A stretch of 55,342 bases of DNA from an uncultured Bacilli bacterium (GCA_947624085.1 CANQIK010000004.1:1-55342); one strand, 5' to 3'. Shown: positions 8,183 through 17,089, counted from the stretch's first letter. Translations and numbers: made by a program. The notes: generated by a model from the sequence alone, not told the origin.

Positions 8183-8395
8183 TTAAAACAATTCCTGAAT
8201 TATGAAAATGCCAAAGCCAATGATAAAAAGCAATAATATTAAAACAATAATAATAAATTTAACATCAAACTTCTTTTTAGCTTTTTTATTAATGGGCTCT
8301 GCTGATATTTCTTCCTCTAAATTAATGGGATTTCCACACGCTGGGCAAATAACATCAGTAGAAGTTAAAGCTGTACCACATTTTGGACAATTCAT
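8183..8395 (-). CDS. Zinc-ribbon single-pass membrane protein
   Basis: This 70-aa protein starts with a zinc ribbon (CPKCGTAL... CPACGNPI: two CxxC pairs at residues 3-6 and 18-21), followed by an acidic then lysine-rich linker. It ends with a transmembrane helix (residues about 47-67). It has a GAGGAGG ribosome site. Such small zinc-ribbon membrane proteins are common in Firmicutes and mostly uncharacterised. It is separated from the upstream yjcZ pair by a terminator. Confidence 0.8.
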   Translation of the reverse strand: MNCPKCGTALTSTDVICPACGNPINLEEEISAEPINKKAKKKFDVKFIIIVLILLLFIIGFGIFIIQELF

Positions 8396-8454
8396 ATTCT
8401 AGCCTCCTCGTATTATAAATCAAGTTAAGTATAGCATATATTACGCAACAAAAA

Positions 8455-8471
8455 AAGAGGCAATGCCTCTT
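8455..8471 (-). terminator. Intrinsic terminator of the yjcZ pair
   Basis: AAGAGGC-AAT-GCCTCTT hairpin followed on the minus strand by a run of T. It overlaps the stop codon of the gene ending at 8470. Confidence 0.8.
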
Positions 8472-8595
8472 ATATAACTACTCCTCCAATAATGATGGCT
8501 AATAGGATATAAAGGATTAATACGATGAAGAAATAATTATAAAAGCTATTATTATTGCCTTCATTACTAGAAGAATTATTTTTGCAACAGCTCAT
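8470..8595 (-). CDS. YjcZ-like spore miniprotein 1
   Basis: This is a 41-aa ORF that begins MSCCKNNSS with polar, Asn/Ser-rich residues and ends in a hydrophobic helix with IVLILYILLAIIIGGVV. That layout (short polar head plus a [FL]-x-VLFILLIIVG-like helix) is the YjcZ family of sporulation miniproteins. A strong AAGGAGG ribosome site precedes ATG 8595. It lies 13 bp after a second gene of the same type and before a terminator. The expected product is a coat or spore-membrane-associated peptide expressed in the mother cell. The precise function is unknown. Confidence 0.7.
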   Translation of the reverse strand: MSCCKNNSSSNEGNNNSFYNYFFIVLILYILLAIIIGGVVI

Positions 8596-8608
8596 TTTAT
8601 TTACCTCC

Positions 8609-8698
8609 TTAGATATAAGCTCCCACGATTATTATAAGTAATATAAATAATACTAAAACAATCGCAGCGCCTACGCCAGTTGAACATGAATTTTGCAT
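8609..8698 (-). CDS. YjcZ-like spore miniprotein 2
   Basis: This is a 29-aa ORF. It begins MQNSCSTGVG and contains the YjcZ-family hydrophobic core IVLVLFILLIIIVGAYI, closer to the family consensus than its neighbour. ATG 8698 is preferred because AGGAGG lies 7 nt upstream; ATG 8704 nearly touches that site. It is the first gene of a two-gene unit preceded by a SigK-like promoter at 8726-8752. Proteins this short are usually missed by gene callers. Confidence 0.75.
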   Translation of the reverse strand: MQNSCSTGVGAAIVLVLFILLIIIVGAYI

Positions 8699-8725
8699 TT
8701 TCATTCCTCCTTTTTCTATTCATAG

Positions 8726-8752
8726 TATTTAATGCGAAATTTTAAATAAGGT
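8726..8752 (-). promoter_or_regulatory. Candidate SigK promoter of the yjcZ pair
   Basis: On the minus strand: AC (8751-8752), 16 nt, then GCATTAAATA (core CATTAAATA 8726-8734). It has one mismatch to CATAnnnTA and shares the CG-CAT junction with the cotE promoter. Confidence 0.5.
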
Positions 8753-8773
8753 GCCATTTTCTTTTAAATTTCA

Positions 8774-8802
8774 TTGTTTTTTAACGCTTATATTGTTATA
8801 AT
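8774..8802 (+). promoter_or_regulatory. Sigma-A promoter for prsA
   Basis: TTGTTT (8774-8779), a 17-nt spacer, then TATAAT (8797-8802), upstream of the prsA ribosome site at 8812. Confidence 0.65.
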
Positions 8803-8829
8803 AAGACTTATGGAGGAAATAAAAAAAAT

Positions 8830-9831
8830 ATGAAAAAGAAATTAGCAATTTTGGGTTTATGTACCCTTTTAGTAGCAGGTTGTGGTAAAGTACCTACCCT
8901 AAAAAATGGGGAGGAAGCTGTTGTAACATTTAAAAATGGGGATAAAATAAGTGTTGATGAGTTATATGAAACAATAAAGAATGATTTTGGTTTAAGTAGC
9001 TTAGTTACCTTAGTTGATTCTTATGTTTTAGAAAAAACTTTCCCTGATTATATTGATGTAGCTAAACAAAAAGCTGATGTTTATCTTCAGTCTGCTACCC
9101 AAGTATATGGTGTAGATGCTACAACCCTTGCCAATCAATATGGTTTTTCTACTGAAGAAGCTTTAAAAAATTACTTCTATCTAAATTATATGCAACAATA
9201 TGCTGAAGAGGAATACTCTAAAACCTTAATTGAGGATGATGATATTGAAAAATATTATGAAGAGGAAATTGTTGGCGATATTGAAGTAAGTCATATTTTA
9301 ATTACACCGGAAACAACAGACACTATGACTGATGAAGAAGTAGAAAATGCTGAAAAAACAGCTGAAGATAAAGCTAAAGAAATTTTAAGCAATCTTAAAA
9401 AAGCTGATAATTTAGAAGAAGCTTGGAAAGAAGCTGTTAAAGAAAATACTAAAGATGACGCTACTAAAGACAAAGATGGTTCATTAGGTAAGATTAACAA
9501 ATCTACTTTAGGAGATTCTTATAAAGAACTAGTTGATGCTGCTTATTCTACTAAAGATGGTTCATTATATGGTAGTGTTGTTAAAACCGAACTAGGATAT
9601 CATATTATTTATAAAACTAAATCTTATGATAAAGCTTCTTTAAAAGATTCTCGGGATAGTATTATTGAAACCCTTGCTTCTGACTTAAGAAATGATGATA
9701 CAACAATTTATATGCAAGCTTTACAACATTATCGTAATGAATTAGGCCTTGAGATTGTTGATGATGATCTTAAGAGCCAATATGCAGCTTATGTTCAAAA
9801 CGGCTTAACAGAAAGTAATTCAGAAGAATAA
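8830..9831 (+). CDS. prsA: Foldase lipoprotein PrsA (parvulin-type)
   Basis: This 333-aa lipoprotein has a lipobox ending LVAGC (Cys18) after a KKK signal start. A parvulin prolyl-isomerase domain occupies residues about 145-260, with the 'EVSHILI' opening, a charged insert, 'DGSLGKINKSTL', and the closing 'TELGYHIIYKTK'. PrsA helps exported proteins fold outside the membrane. Flanking helical N- and C-terminal segments are typical. The ribosome site is 13 nt upstream, which is long, but no other start fits. The gene is monocistronic with its own promoter and terminator. Confidence 0.9.
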   Translation: MKKKLAILGLCTLLVAGCGKVPTLKNGEEAVVTFKNGDKISVDELYETIKNDFGLSSLVTLVDSYVLEKTFPDYIDVAKQKADVYLQSATQVYGVDATTLANQYGFSTEEALKNYFYLNYMQQYAEEEYSKTLIEDDDIEKYYEEEIVGDIEVSHILITPETTDTMTDEEVENAEKTAEDKAKEILSNLKKADNLEEAWKEAVKENTKDDATKDKDGSLGKINKSTLGDSYKELVDAAYSTKDGSLYGSVVKTELGYHIIYKTKSYDKASLKDSRDSIIETLASDLRNDDTTIYMQALQHYRNELGLEIVDDDLKSQYAAYVQNGLTESNSEE

Positions 9832-9858
9832 ATTGGATTGTCATAATCCAATTTTTTT
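9832..9858 (+). terminator. Intrinsic terminator of prsA
   Basis: ATTGGATT-GTCAT-AATCCAAT hairpin (9832-9852), starting right after the stop codon and followed by seven T. Confidence 0.9.
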
Positions 9859-9865
9859 ATGCCAT

Positions 9866-9889
9866 AAAAAAGGAAGTATCTCTACTTCC
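9866..9889 (-). terminator. Intrinsic terminator of ackA-nrnA-recX
   Basis: GGAAGTA / TACTTCC hairpin (9872-9889) followed on the minus strand by six T. The recX stop codon (9882-9884) lies inside the hairpin. Confidence 0.8.
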
Positions 9890-10616
9890 GATAGCCTAAA
9901 GCATACAGCTTTTGCTCAACTTTAGCCTCTAAAAGTTCCCCTTCATATTTATGAGCTAAACGTTTAACTATTTTTTCTTTATCTTTAAGATAATTAGCTT
10001 CTTCATTAATAGTTATGGCACTTAAATAATCCCTAAAATATTCCTCAGGATAACCTAAATTATATAAATCATTTTTAAGTTTTAATTTAAGCCTTTCAAG
10101 TGAACCACTTTTATAAGTTTTAAGTTTTTTATCAATATATTTTTTAGCATTAGCGATAAACTCATCAGCATTAATACTTTCTAACTCTTTAGCAATAATA
10201 CTATCACTGATACCTTTTTTCTTAAGCATCATAACAATCTTTTTAGGACCATTAAGAGTTAAATTAACTTCATCAAGGATAAACGCCTTAGCATACTTCT
10301 TATTATCAATATATCCCTTACTAATCAGTTTAGCAATAATCTTATTAATTTCAGCTTTATCGATATCTAAACTAACAAGTTTTTGATATACCTCTTTTTG
10401 GCTACGCATTTTAAAATTAATAAATCTAATGGCTTTATAATAGCCTTCGTAAAAGCTATTTTCTTTCATTATTTGTTCATACGTATCTTGACTTATTTCA
10501 CAAGGTTTATAAAGATTAAATTCTAAAAGCACGTCATCATATATGATATGCTTCTTTTTATCTATTAATAATTCATATTTACTACCAGTTATATATTTTA
10601 TACTAGTTATTTTCAT
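9882..10616 (-). CDS. recX: RecX-family regulator of RecA
   Basis: This 244-aa protein has the RecX pattern of three-helix repeats: 'YKAIRFINFKMRSQKEVYQKLVSLDI', then 'KLISKGYIDNKKYAKAFILDEV' with 'GPKKIVMMLKKKGIS', and a third copy near the C-terminus ('EKIVKRLAHKYEGELLEAKVEQKLYALGY'). RecX modulates RecA filaments. It overlaps the end of nrnA by 4 bp (ATGA) and is the last gene of the ackA-nrnA-recX unit. The length is normal for Gram-positive RecX. Confidence 0.88.
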   Translation of the reverse strand: MKITSIKYITGSKYELLIDKKKHIIYDDVLLEFNLYKPCEISQDTYEQIMKENSFYEGYYKAIRFINFKMRSQKEVYQKLVSLDIDKAEINKIIAKLISKGYIDNKKYAKAFILDEVNLTLNGPKKIVMMLKKKGISDSIIAKELESINADEFIANAKKYIDKKLKTYKSGSLERLKLKLKNDLYNLGYPEEYFRDYLSAITINEEANYLKDKEKIVKRLAHKYEGELLEAKVEQKLYALGYRK

Positions 10617-11590
10617 TCATTTTCCTTGCCTAAGTAATCACTACATAATTTATCTAAATCATTAATTAATTTATCTATATCATCTTTTTTAGATATTCTA
10701 GCTCCTGAAGCATAAGCATGGCCTCCCCCATGATAATTTGCTGCCACTTCATTAACAACTGGTCCACGGGAACGGATATTTACTTTATAAATTTCATTTC
10801 TTTCATCATAAGTTACAAAACACCAACAATAAAGTTCTCTAATAAAATTAAATTTATTAATTGCAACGGAAGCTGCGGAACTATCAAGGCCAAGCTTTTC
10901 TATCTCATTATTATCGATAATTAAATATCCTAGCCCATTTTCGGTTATTGTCATATTATCAGTAATATATGCTTCAAATTTACATTCATTAAAGCCTTTT
11001 TCATAAAGTTTATCATATAAACTTAAGAAATCAATTTGATAGTCTTTTAACAAGCGAATAACTATTTCAAAAGTATGAACGGTTGTATTTCTAAATAAAA
11101 ATCTTTCACTATCGGAAACAATACCCATGAAAAGACTTTCTGCTACATTGGTATCCATCATAAGTTTACTATTTAAAATAAGTTCCGCTATCATTTCGGC
11201 AGTTGAAGAATAATTATTTGAAGTAAAATCAACATCTCCGACAATATCTTCTTTGGGATGATGGTCTATTTTAATAATCTTTGAATATTTTAAATCTTCA
11301 ATACCATCAACCCGGATAAAATTTGGGACATCTAAAACAATTAGCAAACTATCTTCTAAAGTGGTAACATCAATTTTATCAAGGCTACCTAAGTATTTAA
11401 ATCTACTTACCCCTGCTCCGATAGCATAAACATTTTTATTAGGAAACGTTAATTTAATAGAATCTCTTAATGCAATTTGACTTCCTATAGCATCGGGATC
11501 AGGACCTATATGTCTTGCTATAACAATATTGTTATAAGATTTAATTAACTTATATATTTGTTTAAATAAGTCCTTATTAATAGCAAACAC
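10613..11590 (-). CDS. nrnA: DHH-family phosphoesterase, NrnA-like
   Basis: This 325-aa enzyme has a DHH domain: 'IARHIGPDPDAIGSQ' (motif I, with GPDPDA in place of the usual D-H-x-N/D-P-D-A), DVPN, and IDHHP (motif III). It ends in a DHHA1 domain with the conserved GGGHAYASGA. NrnA degrades nanoRNAs and dephosphorylates pAp. The start is GTG 11590, where the ribosome site nearly touches the codon; an ATT a few codons downstream cannot be excluded. The stop is TGA, so UGA is not reassigned. Confidence 0.88.
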   Translation of the reverse strand: MFAINKDLFKQIYKLIKSYNNIVIARHIGPDPDAIGSQIALRDSIKLTFPNKNVYAIGAGVSRFKYLGSLDKIDVTTLEDSLLIVLDVPNFIRVDGIEDLKYSKIIKIDHHPKEDIVGDVDFTSNNYSSTAEMIAELILNSKLMMDTNVAESLFMGIVSDSERFLFRNTTVHTFEIVIRLLKDYQIDFLSLYDKLYEKGFNECKFEAYITDNMTITENGLGYLIIDNNEIEKLGLDSSAASVAINKFNFIRELYCWCFVTYDERNEIYKVNIRSRGPVVNEVAANYHGGGHAYASGARISKKDDIDKLINDLDKLCSDYLGKENE

Positions 11591-11594
11591 CTTC

Positions 11595-12776
11595 TTACTT
11601 ATTCTTCAAGTTAAATGTATCTAAAGCAATCATTAATTCTTCATTAGTAGGTACAACATATACGGGAATTTTACTATCTTTTCCAGATATACATTTAAAT
11701 TCTCCGCGCATATCATTAGCCTGAACATCTAATGTTACCCCTAAAGAATGAATACGGCTGATAATAGCTTGACGCATATCCTTACTATTTTCGCCAAGAC
11801 CTGCGGTAAAGACAATAACATCAGCGCCATCAAGCATATTATTATACATAGCAATATAATTAGCAACTTTATCAGCATAGATATCTTGAGCTAATTTAGC
11901 TCTCTCATCGCCCTTAGCTATGGCATCTTCAATATCTCTTGAATCAGAAGAAATTCCTGAAACACCTAAAAGACCACTTTTCTTATTTAGTTCATTAGTA
12001 GCCTCACCTATTGTAATATTTTTCTTATTACATATAAATTCTAGAATACTAGCATCAATATCCCCGCATCTAGTACCCATCATTAAACCTGCTAAAGGGG
12101 TGAAGCCCATTGATGTTTCAATAACTTTGCCATTATCAATAGCACTAACACTTCCCCCGTTACCAATATGACAAGTTATAGCTTTTAATTTTTCCTTACC
12201 TAAATGATTTTTAATTTCATTATAAACATATTTATGACTTGTACCATGGAAGCCATATCTTCTTACGCCGTATTTTTCATACCATTCATAAGGAACAGGA
12301 TATAGATAATGTTCTTTAGTCATCGTTTGATGGAATGATGTATCAAATACCCCAACTTGAATAGCATTTGGCAAAGCCTTTCTAAAAGCTTCTACTCCTA
12401 ATAGATTAGCAGGATTATGTAAAGGAGCATATTCATTATAAGTAGCTATTTTCTTAATAACATCATCATTTAACACTACGGAGTCAGTAAATTCTGAACC
12501 ACCATGAACAATTCGATGACCTACCCCTTCAATTTCATCTAAAGAAGAAACAATATGCATATCTATTAATTCTTTCATTAAGATATTAACAGCTTCGGTA
12601 TGATTAGGCACACTTACTTCTTTTTTGCTTTTTTCGCCATTAAATTTTATCGTATAAAAGCTATCATCAAGCCCGATTTTTTCAAAAGTACCACTGGCAA
12701 TAGTAACTTTTTCTGGCAATTCAAATAAAGTAAATTTTAAAGATGAACTACCAGCATTTATTGATATAATTTTCAT
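11595..12776 (-). CDS. ackA: Acetate kinase
   Basis: This 393-aa enzyme converts acetyl phosphate and ADP to acetate and ATP. The ASKHA fold signatures are clear: 'INAGSSSLKF' at the start, GVGHRIVHGG, 'FDTSFHQTM', RYGFHGTSHKYV, ITCHIGNGGS, GFTPLAGLMMGTR and FTAGLGENS. The length is standard. It has a GAGGTG ribosome site and heads the ackA-nrnA-recX unit. A hairpin-terminator just upstream (12804-12837) separates it from the thiI operon. It implies fermentative ATP synthesis. Confidence 0.96.
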   Translation of the reverse strand: MKIISINAGSSSLKFTLFELPEKVTIASGTFEKIGLDDSFYTIKFNGEKSKKEVSVPNHTEAVNILMKELIDMHIVSSLDEIEGVGHRIVHGGSEFTDSVVLNDDVIKKIATYNEYAPLHNPANLLGVEAFRKALPNAIQVGVFDTSFHQTMTKEHYLYPVPYEWYEKYGVRRYGFHGTSHKYVYNEIKNHLGKEKLKAITCHIGNGGSVSAIDNGKVIETSMGFTPLAGLMMGTRCGDIDASILEFICNKKNITIGEATNELNKKSGLLGVSGISSDSRDIEDAIAKGDERAKLAQDIYADKVANYIAMYNNMLDGADVIVFTAGLGENSKDMRQAIISRIHSLGVTLDVQANDMRGEFKCISGKDSKIPVYVVPTNEELMIALDTFNLKNK

Positions 12777-12803
12777 TTAATTCACCTCAATTAAATTATA
12801 CAA

Positions 12804-12837
12804 AAAAAAAGCCTATTTGACTATCTTTTTGGCTTTA
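12804..12837 (-). terminator. Intrinsic terminator downstream of nifS-thiI
   Basis: AAAGCC / GGCTTT hairpin with a long loop, followed on the minus strand by a T-run of about nine. It ends the thiI transcript and the short ORF at 12813, just before the ackA -10 (TATAAT). Confidence 0.55.
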
Positions 12838-13007
12838 TTTTGACAATTATTATTACTAGTGAAACTAAATTCTTTAAAGTGATTAACGGGTGTTTTGCGA
12901 TTTGAATTTAAATTATACCCATAATCATTAAAAAATTCCCATCTTCTTTTTTCTCTAACAGATGTTATAAATAAATCACATGCTTTGTAGAACTCTTTCT
13001 TTATCAT
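12813..13007 (-). CDS. Doubtful 64-aa ORF
   Basis: This ORF is not recognised. It is basic and rich in Asn, Lys and Phe, with a helical start (FYKACDLFITSVREKRRWEFF). No ribosome site precedes ATG 13007; instead an 11-bp AT-rich inverted repeat lies just upstream. Its end runs into the terminator hairpin. It could be a small gene, a remnant of a longer one, or chance. Confidence 0.3.
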   Translation of the reverse strand: MIKKEFYKACDLFITSVREKRRWEFFNDYGYNLNSNRKTPVNHFKEFSFTSNNNCQNKAKKIVK

Positions 13008-13036
13008 ATTATTATGATATCCAAAATCATAATAAT
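13008..13036. repeat. Perfect 11-bp inverted repeat
   Basis: ATTATTATGAT (13008-13018) and ATCATAATAAT (13026-13036) with a 7-nt loop, placed 5 bp after the thiI stop. No T-tract follows on the minus strand. It may be an mRNA end-stabilising structure. Confidence 0.6.
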
Positions 13037-13040
13037 TATG

Positions 13041-14228
13041 CTATAGTAAATCCTTAAAGTTATTTTCTTCTTTTTCACTAATATGAAGAATTTGGCGCGT
13101 TTTTATTGCTTCATAAACAAGGTTATCAAAATCTACTAATTTTTCATACTCATGAGCTAGATTAATATCCGGGTTAATAACAGGATGTTCAGGCACAAAA
13201 ATCGTACAACAATCTTCATATGGTCTTATTGAAATATCATAAGTACCTATTTTTTTAGCTAACTCAATAATTTCTAATTTATCATAAGTACAAACTGGTC
13301 TTATAACTGGCATTTTTACGGCTTCATTAATAACTTGCATACTTTTTAACGTTTGACTAGCAACTTGGCCTATACTTTCGCCATTAATTATAGCATGAGC
13401 ATTAATACTACCACATATTAAAGCACTAATTTTATACATCATGCGGCGCATCATAGTTATCAAATAATTTTTGGGAATATTTTTAATAATTTCCTCTTGA
13501 ATTTTGGTAAAACCTATTACATGAATTTTAACTTCTGTATTATTATATTTAGCGAGTACCCGAGCTAAATCTTCAACTTTCTTTAAGGCCATAGGACTAG
13601 TGTGAGGAGGTGAATCAAAATAAATTGCTTCAATCTTAACTCCCCTTTTGATAGCTAAGTATCCTGCTACGGGAGAATCAATACCACCACTTAACATTAA
13701 TAGACCTTTACCTAAAGTAGATACTGGATAGCCCCCCAAGCCTAAAACTCCCCGACCATAAATTAAAACTTCATTTAATCTAATTTCGACAATAACATTT
13801 AAATCTGGGTTATTAACATCGACTTTAATATTAGGAATATTTTTAAGAATATAGGCACCTATATCTTTAGCAATAGTAATACTAGTTCCTGGATAATTTT
13901 TGTCTGACCTTTTAACCGTAATTTTAAAACTAGAAAAAGGACTGGTTTTAAGTAACTCTAAAACATTGACTTTAATATTTTCTAAAGATTTATCTTCATA
14001 TAAAAAACCATCACATATTTCATGGATACCAAATACTTCTTGTAACTTTTCTTTTACTTTAGAAATATCTTCAGTAAATATAAGCATCCGCCCATGATCA
14101 TATTTAATTTCATAGTCAAAACTGGCAAGTTTTTTATCAATATTATTTTTTAAAGTCTTTAAAAAAAAGTTAATATTATCACTTTTAGTAGATAATTCGC
14201 CATATTTAATTATAACTACTCTTTTCAT
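13041..14228 (-). CDS. thiI: tRNA 4-thiouridine sulfurtransferase ThiI
   Basis: This 395-aa enzyme makes 4-thiouridine at tRNA position 8. The N-terminal ferredoxin-like plus THUMP region (residues about 1-165) is followed by a PP-loop adenylation domain with LLSGGIDSPVAGY at about residues 178-190. It ends at the AANH domain without a rhodanese extension, as in B. subtilis. The sulfur must therefore come by another route, probably directly from the adjacent cysteine desulfurase. The start directly abuts the nifS stop (TAAATG) with a GGTGA ribosome site. Confidence 0.93.
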   Translation of the reverse strand: MKRVVIIKYGELSTKSDNINFFLKTLKNNIDKKLASFDYEIKYDHGRMLIFTEDISKVKEKLQEVFGIHEICDGFLYEDKSLENIKVNVLELLKTSPFSSFKITVKRSDKNYPGTSITIAKDIGAYILKNIPNIKVDVNNPDLNVIVEIRLNEVLIYGRGVLGLGGYPVSTLGKGLLMLSGGIDSPVAGYLAIKRGVKIEAIYFDSPPHTSPMALKKVEDLARVLAKYNNTEVKIHVIGFTKIQEEIIKNIPKNYLITMMRRMMYKISALICGSINAHAIINGESIGQVASQTLKSMQVINEAVKMPVIRPVCTYDKLEIIELAKKIGTYDISIRPYEDCCTIFVPEHPVINPDINLAHEYEKLVDFDNLVYEAIKTRQILHISEKEENNFKDLL

Positions 14229-15359
14229 TTAATTCACCAATACTTTCAAAGAGGCATAACATTTATCAAACTTGTCTAAAAAAGCACTTATTTCTTGCGT
14301 TGTTGTCATAGCCGACAAGCTAATACGAATTGTATGTTTCGCTCTTTTTTGATCACCATATATAGCTACAATAGCTTTTGATACTTCTCCGGAAGAACAA
14401 GCCGTATTTGTTGATACATATACCTCTTCTTTATCTAAGGCATGCATTAATGTTTCGGGCATTACATCCATTACCGAAATGTTTAAAATATGGGGAATAG
14501 AATACCTTGTTTTATTAATTATGACATTAGGATATTTCATCAGACGACTACAAATACGATCATTTAATAAAGCAATATATTTTTCTTTTTTTTCTAAATC
14601 CTCATTAGCAAGTCTTAAAGCTTTAGAAAAGCCTACAATAAGAGGAAGCGGTGGAGTTCCTGGTTTTAAATCATTACTCTTGCCAGAGCCATAAATCAAA
14701 GGCATAAGTTTAATATCACTAGCTTTATATAGCATAGCAATGCCTTTAGGACCATAGATTTTATGAGAAGATATTGAAGCCAAGTCAACATCATGAAGCG
14801 AAATAGTTGTTTTACCAATAGCTTGAGTCATATCACTATGAAAAATAGTAAAGGTATTTACTTTTTTAATTATTTGTCTAATCATTTTTAAAGGTTGTCT
14901 TACCCCTGTTTCACTATTAACAGCACAAATACTAACTAAAATTGTGTCACTTCTAATAAGGCTTCTTAAATGTTCAAAATCGATTAAGCCCTCTTTATCA
15001 TTATTTACATAATCTACTTCAAAACCAATTGTTTTTAAATAATCAGCAATATTATATACCGAAGGATGTTCAAGTCTTGATAAAATAATATGTCTTCCCT
15101 TTTTATAATATTTTAAAGCAGTACCAATAATCGCTAAATTGTTACTTTCTGTAGAAGAAGATGTAAAAGTTATTTCATTTTCTAAAATATTAAATAAATC
15201 TGCTATCTGTTTAGTAGCAGAATGTAATAATTCACTTGATTTTAGGCCTAATGCATTGATTGAATTAGGATTACCAATATATTCTTTATATGTTCTATTC
15301 ATAGCGTCAAGAACCTCTAAAGAAATTGGGGTTGTTGCCGAATAATCTAAATATATCAT
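14229..15359 (-). CDS. Cysteine desulfurase (NifS/IscS type)
   Basis: This 376-aa PLP enzyme takes sulfur from cysteine. It opens with 'IYLDYSATTPI'. The PLP lysine lies in ISSHKIYGPKG (around residue 200) and the catalytic cysteine in NTACSSGEVS (around residue 322). It precedes thiI in the same operon, the NifZ-ThiI arrangement of B. subtilis, so its main job is probably tRNA thiolation. AAAGGAG precedes ATG 15359. It is tight against thiI (0 bp) and 11 bp from ezrA. Confidence 0.93.
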   Translation of the reverse strand: MIYLDYSATTPISLEVLDAMNRTYKEYIGNPNSINALGLKSSELLHSATKQIADLFNILENEITFTSSSTESNNLAIIGTALKYYKKGRHIILSRLEHPSVYNIADYLKTIGFEVDYVNNDKEGLIDFEHLRSLIRSDTILVSICAVNSETGVRQPLKMIRQIIKKVNTFTIFHSDMTQAIGKTTISLHDVDLASISSHKIYGPKGIAMLYKASDIKLMPLIYGSGKSNDLKPGTPPLPLIVGFSKALRLANEDLEKKEKYIALLNDRICSRLMKYPNVIINKTRYSIPHILNISVMDVMPETLMHALDKEEVYVSTNTACSSGEVSKAIVAIYGDQKRAKHTIRISLSAMTTTQEISAFLDKFDKCYASLKVLVN

Positions 15360-15370
15360 GTCCTACTCCT

Positions 15371-17089
15371 TTAATCTTTGTATTGTTCTAATAATTTCTT
15401 ATGGATTCCCGGTTCAACTATATTAAGAGCACTAATAGCTTGTTCTAAACTATTCTTATAATTTCCTTTATTAAAAGCATTTTCGGCTTTTTGTAACCCA
15501 AAATCCACTTCTTTATTCACAACACGATAGCGATTACCATACACGATAGCCATTTCAGCCATTTTGGCAGTCTTGGTTGTTTCATTAATAGTATTATATA
15601 CTTTTAATACTAAATCGCGCGCGGTATCAACTCTTGTGTTTAATATTTTAATCGAAATAGGTCTTTTGTCAAGTTCTAGAACCATTTCATTAATAGCTTC
15701 AACCGCTTCAGATAGTTCTATATAATAGTTTCTTGGTACAATTGGTAGTTTGTATCCTTTAGCTTTTTCTTTAGCATCTCTTAAAATTGTTTTGATATCA
15801 TCAAGTTGCTCGCGAGCCCGGTTTTCATCATCTTTTAAAGAACTTAAATTACGAAGTGTAACATTTAATTTCTCCTCAGTAGCAATAAGTTTATTATTTA
15901 AGATTTCCATTTGTAAACTTAATTTTGAATAAGCTACTTTCTTACTACGGAAATCTTCAATTGTTTTTTCATAATCTGTTTTAATTTCAATTAAAGCTGC
16001 TTTAATATCGGTAATTATTGCTAGTTCATCATCAGTTAAATCATAACTATATTTTAAATCACCAATTTTTTTATATAATTCATTATTTATTTTTTCTAAT
16101 TTCGTAGACTTAATTAAAATACTTCGAGAGTAGTCATCAAAAACTCTTCGTGAAAGCTTTTCTTTTTCAAAATCATTATATAATGAATCAAAATAATCAA
16201 GCATAGTTTTAAGTTCAAAAACGGAGTCTTCAACATCTAAAACATTAAGTCTTTGAAAAATATCTTGAATCTTTTTTTGCGTTTCTTCAATATTATAATC
16301 AATATTTAAATAGTCAAGATTATATCCATCATTTACCATTTTTTTAGCTATCTTACGAATTTCTTCAATTTTTTTAGGTATTAATAAATCGCCATATTGA
16401 CATATATATTTAGTTTCTTCAATAACTACTTTTAAATTAGAAATAATATCATCGATAGCTTTTACAATCTTACCTACTTCTGTATAGGCATTTTTATCCA
16501 TTGCGGCTTCAAAAGATACAAAAAGTTTATCAACATTTTCAAATTGCAGTTCAATTGGTACTTTAATTTTTTCAAATTCTTTAGGATTATCATTATAGTT
16601 ACTAGCTATAGCCCGATATTCAGCTTTTAGCTTCGTTATTTTTTCGCGATTTTTTTCTTCGCTTAAAGTTATCTCTTTTATTTCCATTAAAAGAGTATCA
16701 GCTTTAGTCTTAAGATAATTCAAGTCCATTTCCGCTTTAATCAAAGATAATTTTAAAGCTTTATAATCTTTATTATCATAATTAAATTGGACTTCATTGA
16801 TAGCATCAGTTATTTTAGGAATGTCCTTATCTTTAATTTGCTCAAATCTTTTTTTCCAATTAGCATACTTTTCTTTTAAATCTTCGTTAGAGGCAAGAGC
16901 TTCAACTTTGTTTAATTCACTTAATATTTGGGCAGATATAATTAAATTCTTTTCTCTTTCTAATTCATTTATTTGCTCGGAATATTTCTTTTTATTATGA
17001 TTATTTATAATAACTAAAACAATTACAATAATAGCTATTGTAATAAAGTAGTAACCAAAAGCAAATAATAGAAACATTGATCTAGTCAT
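15371..17089 (-). CDS. ezrA: Septation ring formation regulator EzrA
   Basis: This 572-aa protein has an N-terminal transmembrane helix (residues about 6-27) and a long cytoplasmic region of spectrin-like coiled coils. EzrA binds FtsZ and links the Z-ring to cell-wall synthesis, restraining extra rings. The length and design match, and the position next to nifS-thiI is the Bacillus order (ezrA-nifZ-thiI). The conserved 'VNKEVDFGLQKAENAFNKGNYKNSLEQAI' patch near the C-terminus supports the call. It is probably the first gene of ezrA-nifS-thiI. Confidence 0.9.
   Translation of the reverse strand: MTRSMFLLFAFGYYFITIAIIVIVLVIINNHNKKKYSEQINELEREKNLIISAQILSELNKVEALASNEDLKEKYANWKKRFEQIKDKDIPKITDAINEVQFNYDNKDYKALKLSLIKAEMDLNYLKTKADTLLMEIKEITLSEEKNREKITKLKAEYRAIASNYNDNPKEFEKIKVPIELQFENVDKLFVSFEAAMDKNAYTEVGKIVKAIDDIISNLKVVIEETKYICQYGDLLIPKKIEEIRKIAKKMVNDGYNLDYLNIDYNIEETQKKIQDIFQRLNVLDVEDSVFELKTMLDYFDSLYNDFEKEKLSRRVFDDYSRSILIKSTKLEKINNELYKKIGDLKYSYDLTDDELAIITDIKAALIEIKTDYEKTIEDFRSKKVAYSKLSLQMEILNNKLIATEEKLNVTLRNLSSLKDDENRAREQLDDIKTILRDAKEKAKGYKLPIVPRNYYIELSEAVEAINEMVLELDKRPISIKILNTRVDTARDLVLKVYNTINETTKTAKMAEMAIVYGNRYRVVNKEVDFGLQKAENAFNKGNYKNSLEQAISALNIVEPGIHKKLLEQYKD

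Noticed and set aside
10613-10616. UGA reassigned to tryptophan as in Mollicutes
   Set aside because: nrnA ends at TGA at the expected family length, and Trp codons checked are TGG.
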